Source: Bacteroidales bacterium
Lineage (GTDB): Bacteria; Bacteroidota; Bacteroidia; Bacteroidales; ML635J-15
Reading direction: 5' to 3'
NCBI GenBank assembly: GCA_028696755.1
Contig: JAQVGK010000071.1
Span: 1 to 10,599 of the forward strand
Length of the DNA: 10,599 nt
The notes under the pieces: generated by a model
Database searches by the model: none
What the model saw: only the letters and a program-made list of their open reading frames with translations
What the model was told of the DNA's origin: nothing
Shown: piece by piece, positions 6,694 to 10,599 of the stretch
Numbering within the stretch: position 1 is the first letter of the stretch
How the letters are laid out: each line of letters starts with the position of its first letter
Program-made: the position numbers and the translations under genes

Positions 6694-8187
6694 ATGCCAG
6701 CAGTTTATCAAAATAGAAATACTTTAAAATCATACTTTCAAGAAGGTGATTTTCCAAGTCAGGAACAATTTGCAGCTCTCATCGATGCGTTTTATCACAG
6801 AAGTGAAGATCAGGCTCCAATAAGTTTTATATCGGGGCTTACTGAGGCATTAGCGGCAAAAGCTTCAGCTGAGTCACTTGCTGCAATGGGTATTGTGTTA
6901 CAAGCAATGTCTGCCGAAATAGAATTTTTGAGAACAGGAAATCAGATCACTGATTATACTTATGGCCAACTACTTGGTCGAAAAATGAATGGCCAACTAA
7001 TACCGGGGCGCTGGTATGGCATTACAGATTTCCAAAGTCTGTGGCACTATTTCGATGGAGGAACGGGCGAAATTGTTGGAGTTGGTACAGGAGCTTACGA
7101 AAAACTTTATGTTTTCGCAACTGGAACTAGTACTTTGGCAGAAAATGCAATATCAAACTCTTATCGTAAACACGTAATAAAGTACAGCTTAGTTGGTGAT
7201 GAAGACACCGAAGACATTGGCTATTTTGATAATGACGGTAATCCAGTGATCGGATATAAAGGTAAAATTTATTTCAGGCATGATATAGAGAACGACATAT
7301 CTGCGCACTATGATTGGAAACAAATAAAATTTAGAACTTGGGCAGTAAGCGCTCCAGAATATTCAGCATCCACATCATATCTAATGAATCAAGCCGTAAA
7401 AGCTACAAACGGTAATATTTACATTTGTATGAAACCTATTACTGGAGGTTCGGGACCGATGTCTGATGGAGTTAACTGGAGATTACTATTTGATTTAAGC
7501 GACCTGTCAAGAGGCAGGTTTATATCCTTTACAAAGGACTCACTAAAGCTTAGCGATTGTGGTTATGTTACCAACTTATCAATAGATACAAATGATTATC
7601 GAGACGCATTGACATTTACGACATCTGCGAAAGTTTCAAACATACATATCGGCAAAACGAATCGTGAATATGTAAGTCTCTTATTTAATTATTCAAGCAG
7701 CTTGCCTAACATTGTTGTTAATGTATATGAGCATGTAAATGGTTTTAGAAACGTATTTATTGATGGTAATTCATATAACATTAGATTTATTGGCACTACT
7801 TATAATATTTACGACGTTAAATTTGGTGAAAGGGTAAGAAATGTAATTGTTACATCGTCTGCATATGGTAGTAAACTTAAAAATGTAGAAAATTGTATTT
7901 TTCAAACTGTCCAAAATTGCAACTTACAAGGATGCACTTACACATTTTTCCCAGGTATTTTTTATGAATCTACAGTTCGCATTGGGATATCAGAATGCTT
8001 TTTACCATTAAACGTCGGCAATTGTGACTTTGATGAATTTGTAGAAGCTGTTAACTTAAGAAACAATACGTATTTACCGGGTAATTATCGTAAAAAAGTA
8101 ATTCGGGCTAACAACGGCCAACCAGTTATCAAATATATCAATTATGATAATCCTGGCTATTCGATTGCTTTGGTAGCGCTAGAATAA
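6694..8187 (+). CDS. Tail fibre / receptor-binding protein with carbohydrate-binding-like module
   Basis: This 497-residue protein is the last gene of the tail operon. Residues 1-80 are an attachment region: 'NRNTLKSYFQEGDFPSQEQF' (a start typical of Bacteroidota phage fibres) followed by an Ala-rich helix likely to trimerise. Residues about 224-265 resemble a small carbohydrate-binding module of the CBM5/12 type, with 'YLMNQAVKATNGNIYICMKP' then GG.GPMSDGVNWRLL (aromatic, 'V..NG.iY.c', Pro, Trp). From about 291 to 450, short repeated beta strands rich in Asn, Val, Ile and Phe with turns of 20-25 residues ('VSNIHIG', 'FRNVFIDGN', 'YNIRFIGT', 'VRNVIVTS') suggest a right-handed beta-solenoid, common in fibres and depolymerases. 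No glycosidase active site could be identified. The role is inferred as binding the host surface. Confidence 0.75.
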   Translation: MPAVYQNRNTLKSYFQEGDFPSQEQFAALIDAFYHRSEDQAPISFISGLTEALAAKASAESLAAMGIVLQAMSAEIEFLRTGNQITDYTYGQLLGRKMNGQLIPGRWYGITDFQSLWHYFDGGTGEIVGVGTGAYEKLYVFATGTSTLAENAISNSYRKHVIKYSLVGDEDTEDIGYFDNDGNPVIGYKGKIYFRHDIENDISAHYDWKQIKFRTWAVSAPEYSASTSYLMNQAVKATNGNIYICMKPITGGSGPMSDGVNWRLLFDLSDLSRGRFISFTKDSLKLSDCGYVTNLSIDTNDYRDALTFTTSAKVSNIHIGKTNREYVSLLFNYSSSLPNIVVNVYEHVNGFRNVFIDGNSYNIRFIGTTYNIYDVKFGERVRNVIVTSSAYGSKLKNVENCIFQTVQNCNLQGCTYTFFPGIFYESTVRIGISECFLPLNVGNCDFDEFVEAVNLRNNTYLPGNYRKKVIRANNGQPVIKYINYDNPGYSIALVALE

Positions 8188-8342
8188 AAAACCCCTGTCT
8201 ACCATTCCGGAGCTCTCACCCTCCAAAACGATTAAAGGTGCTGACACACCACGACAGAGGCAAATGCCTTTACCGGTGTGTCAGCACCTTTTAATATAAG
8301 TGAGAGAATACAAAAATAGTTATTTTTTTTAAAAGTAAAATT
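8188..8342 (+). terminator. Long hairpin between structural and cargo operons
   Basis: The gap between the fibre gene and the small 41-residue gene holds a strong dyad. The arms at 8234-8250 and 8275-8291 are perfectly complementary over 17 bp (left arm AAAGGTGCTGACACACC), with a 24-base loop that itself contains a mini-dyad (AGGCA AA TGCCT, 8258-8269). Further out, 8213-8219 (CTCTCAC) pairs with 8300-8306 (GTGAGAG). The right arm is followed by only a TTTT run merging with its end (8289-8292), so a terminator for the tail operon is likely but not of the classical strong U-tract type. No Bacteroidota -7 element (TAnnTTTG) is visible downstream; 8316-8342 is simply AT-rich. Confidence 0.55.
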
Positions 8343-8468
8343 ATGGGAGAGTTTAGTTACAAACAGCAGTATGGTGTAATTGTTATCTGCGTTGACGAGA
8401 AAGAGCAAATCAAGATTTATGAAATGCTCAAACAAATGGGTTTAACTTTAAAAGTGGTTACTGTATGA
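8343..8468 (+). CDS. 41-residue conserved-looking small protein, leader of the cargo operon
   Basis: A short ORF beginning with ATG after an A-rich stretch (AAAAGTAAAATT) encodes 41 residues: MGEFSYKQQYGVIVICVDEK, then EQIKIYEMLKQMGLTLKVVTV. Its TGA overlaps the next ATG (ATGA), so its translation should be coupled to the ABC ATPase-GNAT gene. The predicted shape is strand (YGVIVICV), helix (EKEQIKIYEMLKQMG), strand (LTLKVVTV), a compact beta-alpha-beta unit. I recall similar tiny proteins of the 'GVIVIC...E..VYE.L...G..LKVV.V' pattern in Bacteroidota phages, with no assigned function. It has one Cys only, so it is not a zinc-binding Com-like protein. Protein-like composition, coherent secondary structure and the 4-base overlap support a real gene. 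Confidence 0.77.
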   Translation: MGEFSYKQQYGVIVICVDEKEQIKIYEMLKQMGLTLKVVTV

Positions 8469-9592
8469 TTGTTGAGGTAAAACATTGTTGTAGCGATTTC
8501 GATAGCTATCGCGCAGCTAGAGTAAAAAGTCTTTTTAACGCCGAATCTGGCTGTAATTGGTCACATGTTGCCGATTTACCAATTGAGGATAGAAGTTGGA
8601 AAATAGGGCTAATTGTCGGAGCCTCAGGCAGTGGAAAAACGTCACTCGGTGAAAAGATTTTTAGTAATGGCATTTATGACCTTTACGCTAATTGGGACAG
8701 CAAAAAGCCGATTATTGATGATATAGCCCCAAACGGAAGTTTTAACGATGTTACAGCATCTTTGGCTAGTGTCGGGTTAGGTGATGTTCCTGCGTGGCTA
8801 AGGCCATTTAATGTGCTTTCAAATGGTGAAAAGTTTAGAGCCGGTCTCGCACGTTTAATTTGTGAGCGTCCTGATAAAGTTGTAGTTGATGAATTTACAA
8901 GCGTAATTGATCGTCAAATAGCAAAAGTTGGAGCCGGTGCGTTTTCTAAAGCGTGGAAACGAGGATCCGGGCAAATAGTTCTTTTGTCTTGCCACTATGA
9001 TATTATTGAGTGGCTACAACCAGACTGGATTTATGATACAAAGGAGGCGCGGTTCAGCCGTGACTGTCTTCGGCGTCGCCCAGAACTCGAGCTTCGGATT
9101 TATAAAGTCAAAGGAAGTGTATTCAGACATTTTAAGCCGCATTATTATCTAGACTTACCTTTGCCAGTCGCTGCTGAGTATTTTGTCGGTATCATTGGGA
9201 ATGAGCCGGTTTGTCATATTGCCGTAAGTCCATTATTTACGGCTAAAGCGTACCGCTCTACACGTCTTGTAGTTATGCCCGAATGGCAGGGAGCTGGTGT
9301 CGGGATGAAATTTATAAACGCAATTGGGGCGTACCATAAAGAAGGTCGCGGCAGATGTGGCCATAAATACCCGATGTTTTTTCATACGTCGCATCCACAA
9401 CTATGCGCTGCCCTTAGGGCATCTCCAATGTGGAAACAAACCAATGCGAGTTTATACGGTAGCAATAAAAGCCGTTCGCAGGCATCGTTAAAAAAGTCAC
9501 ATAAAAAGAATAACATAAATGACCGCTGCGCTTCAGGTTATGGAGGACATTTTAGAGCCGTGCAGTCATTTAAATATATTGGAGTAGATTGA
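8465..9592 (+). CDS. ABC ATPase fused to GNAT acetyltransferase domain (COG2401-like)
   Basis: This 375-residue soluble protein joins two domains. Residues about 45-195 are a compact ABC-type ATPase: Walker A GASGSGKT (52-59), signature LSNGE (118-122), Walker B VVVDE (139-143), D-loop SVID (146-149) and H-loop His187 in 'LLSCHYDII'. The distance from Walker A to the signature is only about 60 residues, shorter than in transporters, and no membrane partner is nearby, so it is not a transporter. Residues about 220-350 are a GNAT fold with strand 'YRSTRLVVMPEW' and acetyl-CoA pyrophosphate-binding loop QGAGVG (285-290). This architecture matches the COG2401 description (ABC ATPase fused to a predicted acetyltransferase), whose substrate is unknown. 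The basic C-terminus (SLKKSHKKNN, 341-350) may bind nucleic acid. It overlaps the 41-residue gene by 4 bases and is followed after 1 base by a formyltransferase-like gene. Confidence 0.85.
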   Translation: MIVEVKHCCSDFDSYRAARVKSLFNAESGCNWSHVADLPIEDRSWKIGLIVGASGSGKTSLGEKIFSNGIYDLYANWDSKKPIIDDIAPNGSFNDVTASLASVGLGDVPAWLRPFNVLSNGEKFRAGLARLICERPDKVVVDEFTSVIDRQIAKVGAGAFSKAWKRGSGQIVLLSCHYDIIEWLQPDWIYDTKEARFSRDCLRRRPELELRIYKVKGSVFRHFKPHYYLDLPLPVAAEYFVGIIGNEPVCHIAVSPLFTAKAYRSTRLVVMPEWQGAGVGMKFINAIGAYHKEGRGRCGHKYPMFFHTSHPQLCAALRASPMWKQTNASLYGSNKSRSQASLKKSHKKNNINDRCASGYGGHFRAVQSFKYIGVD

Positions 9593-9593
9593 T

Positions 9594-10082
9594 ATGATTA
9601 TTAAGGTATTAGGAGACAGAAATACTAAGGCATATAATGAGGCCAGTGAATTAGTTCGCTCGATGGGTCACGTAATTGATTACGGTAAGCATTTTGTGAC
9701 GGACGTGCAAATCGCTCCGTTATTGACTGTTAAAATTTCGGAGGATGAAATATATTATCCACTACATGGGACACTTATATTTCATCCTTCGCCTTTACCC
9801 TATGGCCGTGGAGCGAGCTCTATTAGATGGGCATACAGAAGAAAAGAGCCAATAACAGCTGCTACATGGTTCTGGGCAAATGATAAACTTGATGCCGGAG
9901 ATATATGCGAGCAGGAAATTATTAAAATCGATTATAGTTTAACGCCGAAAGAGTTTTATGAACAGCATATTATACCTGCAATGCTTAGGACTTTAGAAAG
10001 AGCTTTAAAAGGTCTTGAAAAGGGCTTTAAACGCGAAATAAAGCAGATTGAGGGCTATGCGACATACGACGAAAAGATTTAG
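9594..10082 (+). CDS. Short formyltransferase-like protein with altered active site
   Basis: This 162-residue protein has the core of the formyl_transf_N fold used by methionyl-tRNA, GAR and sugar formyltransferases, which transfer a formyl group from 10-formyltetrahydrofolate. Visible motifs are 'FHPSPLPYGRGASSIRWA' (His64 and the Arg-Gly loop) and 'ATWFWANDKLDAGDICEQE' with the expected acidic residue Asp100 in LDAGDI. The catalytic Asn normally two residues before the His (N-x-H) is Ile62 here, so canonical chemistry may be lost or changed. At 162 residues it is shorter than PurN (about 200) and about half of Fmt, and it lacks the Fmt tRNA-binding C-terminal domain, so a role in initiator tRNA formylation is unlikely. 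It starts one base after the ABC-GNAT gene and probably acts on the same substrate or pathway. Confidence 0.78.
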   Translation: MIIKVLGDRNTKAYNEASELVRSMGHVIDYGKHFVTDVQIAPLLTVKISEDEIYYPLHGTLIFHPSPLPYGRGASSIRWAYRRKEPITAATWFWANDKLDAGDICEQEIIKIDYSLTPKEFYEQHIIPAMLRTLERALKGLEKGFKREIKQIEGYATYDEKI

Positions 10083-10101
10083 TGTGCGTGTGGCTCAAAA
10101 T

Positions 10102-10138
10102 CGCACAATTTGTTTTAAATTTGCGAACAATTTGATTT
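10102..10138. repeat. Pair of 15-bp direct repeats 22 bp apart, possible prophage end site
   Basis: Two copies of CG(C/A)ACAATTTG(T/A)TTT occur at 10102-10116 and 10124-10138, identical at 13 of 15 positions and offset by exactly 22 bp (two helical turns). They lie after the last phage gene and before the terminator of the convergent tryptophanase gene. Repeated 22-bp-spaced protein-binding sites are a feature of transposable-phage ends such as MuA sites, so these may be transposase-binding sites. The exact prophage boundary cannot be placed without the left end. Confidence 0.45.
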
Positions 10139-10147
10139 TTCGTTTAT

Positions 10148-10182
10148 AAAAAAACGGACAAACCCTAAAGCCCATCCGTTTT
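10148..10182 (-). terminator. Intrinsic terminator of tryptophanase gene
   Basis: The arms AAAACGGA (10151-10158) and TCCGTTTT (10175-10182) are perfect complements around a 16-base loop. Read on the minus strand, the stem is followed by a run of seven T (10154 to 10148), and it begins 20 bases after the tryptophanase stop, the expected place for its terminator. Read on the plus strand there are only four T, so it may also stop read-through from the phage cargo operon, more weakly. Confidence 0.78.
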
Positions 10183-10201
10183 CTAAATATTGTGATTTAG
10201 C

Positions 10202-10599
10202 TTACGCCTTTTTCATCTCAACTGTAAAGTGACGCATTATTGGCGCTTCCCAAGTAATTTCGACGCCGGAAGTAATTTCGTGGCGACGATCGAACACATT
10301 TTTAAGTGCTACAGCAATATAATCCATGTGATTGTTTGTGTAAACTCTGCGTGGAATTGCAAGTCTTAATAATTCGAGTTTTGGATAACGATTTTCACGT
10401 GTAACTGGATCTCGGTCGGCAAGTATTGCACCGATTTCAACTCCACGAACGCCGCCCTCGACATAAAGCTCAACGCCTAATGTCTGCGCGCGGAATTGCT
10501 CTTTTGGGACATTAGGCAAAATTTTGTTTACATCAACAAAAATAGCGTGCCCGCCTATTGGAAACTGAATCGGCACTCCATATTCAATTAGTTTATTTC
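10202..10599 (-). CDS. tnaA: Tryptophanase (L-tryptophan indole-lyase), C-terminal part (partial)
   Basis: The minus-strand frame is open to the right edge of the window, so only about 131 C-terminal residues of a roughly 460-residue enzyme are seen; the apparent GTG start near 10576 is internal. The PLP enzyme splits tryptophan to indole, pyruvate and ammonia. Visible family blocks are 'FPIGGHAIFVDV', 'QFRAQTLGVELYVEGGVRG' with VEIG, 'RYPKLELLRLAIPRRVYTNN' with HMD (the LRLAIPRR Arg is in the substrate carboxylate-binding region), and the ending 'EAPIMRHFTVEMKKA'. The VELY...GGVR.VEIG and TNNHMD motifs favour tryptophanase over its close relative tyrosine phenol-lyase. It is convergent with the phage genes and has its own terminator, so it is most likely host chromosome next to the prophage. 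Confidence 0.9.
   Translation of the reverse strand, partial: NKLIEYGVPIQFPIGGHAIFVDVNKILPNVPKEQFRAQTLGVELYVEGGVRGVEIGAILADRDPVTRENRYPKLELLRLAIPRRVYTNNHMDYIAVALKNVFDRRHEITSGVEITWEAPIMRHFTVEMKKA

Noticed and set aside
6694..8187. Diversity-generating retroelement target in the fibre gene
   Set aside because: No reverse transcriptase or near-repeat template was found in the window, and the C-terminal end does not look like a C-type lectin variable region.
8171..8204. Short inverted repeat TGGTAG...CTACCA spanning the fibre stop codon
   Set aside because: Only 6 bp with a 22-base loop; expected by chance and overshadowed by the strong palindrome downstream.
8293..8342. Bacteroidota-type promoter (TTG / TAnnTTTG) for the cargo operon
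   Set aside because: The stretch is AT-rich but has no TAnnTTTG-like -7 element or TTG at the right distance; a promoter may exist, but the sequence does not show one.
8232..8435. 67-codon minus-strand frame across the palindrome and the 41-residue gene
   Set aside because: It runs through the hairpin and opposite the better-supported 41-residue gene; it has Phe/Leu-rich low-complexity content with no start context.
8465..9592. ABC transporter ATP-binding subunit
   Set aside because: No permease gene is nearby, the helical subdomain is too short, and the second half is a GNAT-like domain.
9594..10082. Methionyl-tRNA formyltransferase (fmt)
   Set aside because: Only about half the usual length, lacking the C-terminal tRNA-binding domain and the catalytic Asn.

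Overview
This window looks like the right-hand end of a prophage with a contractile tail, integrated in a member of the Bacteroidota, with the edge of the host chromosome at the far right. The Bacteroidota assignment rests on several points: AT-rich DNA, A-rich start contexts with almost no Shine-Dalgarno sequences, a DUF6046-type tail protein known mainly from Bacteroidota phages, and the style of the collar and fibre proteins. The genus cannot be fixed from the sequence alone.

Positions 1-2749 carry the 3' end of the tail tape measure gene, then a DUF6046-like tail protein, a gpD/gp27-like baseplate hub, a gpV-like spike/assembly protein and a gp25-like wedge protein. Positions 2751-4247 are a lysis cassette inserted between baseplate genes: a small membrane protein (holin candidate), a zinc amidase with an N-terminal membrane anchor (endolysin), and a protein with a lipoprotein signal at one end and a membrane helix at the other, which is the layout of a unimolecular spanin. 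Positions 4244-8187 return to tail genes: a LysM/gpX-like protein, a gpJ-like baseplate protein, a gpI-position protein, a tail-collar protein and a 497-residue fibre. Nearly all these genes overlap or are separated by only a few bases, so they form one late operon.

A long imperfect palindrome (8213-8306) separates the structural operon from a distal three-gene cargo operon (8343-10082). It encodes a 41-residue protein, an ABC ATPase fused to a GNAT acetyltransferase domain (COG2401-like), and a short formyltransferase-like protein whose usual catalytic Asn position is Ile. Its place after the fibre gene, with a tiny overlapping leader gene in front of an acyltransferase-fold protein, resembles the com-mom DNA-modification operon of phage Mu. 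That resemblance is one of position and fold, not demonstrated homology of function. This operon is the part of the window most likely to hide an undescribed system.

Positions 10083-10201 contain a pair of direct repeats exactly 22 bp apart (13/15 identical), a plausible transposase- or integrase-binding end, followed by an intrinsic terminator that serves the convergent gene. That gene (10202 to the right edge, minus strand) is the C-terminal part of tryptophanase and is most simply read as host chromosome flanking the prophage. No transposase, integrase, capsid gene or left end lies in the window, so the Mu-like assignment remains a hypothesis.
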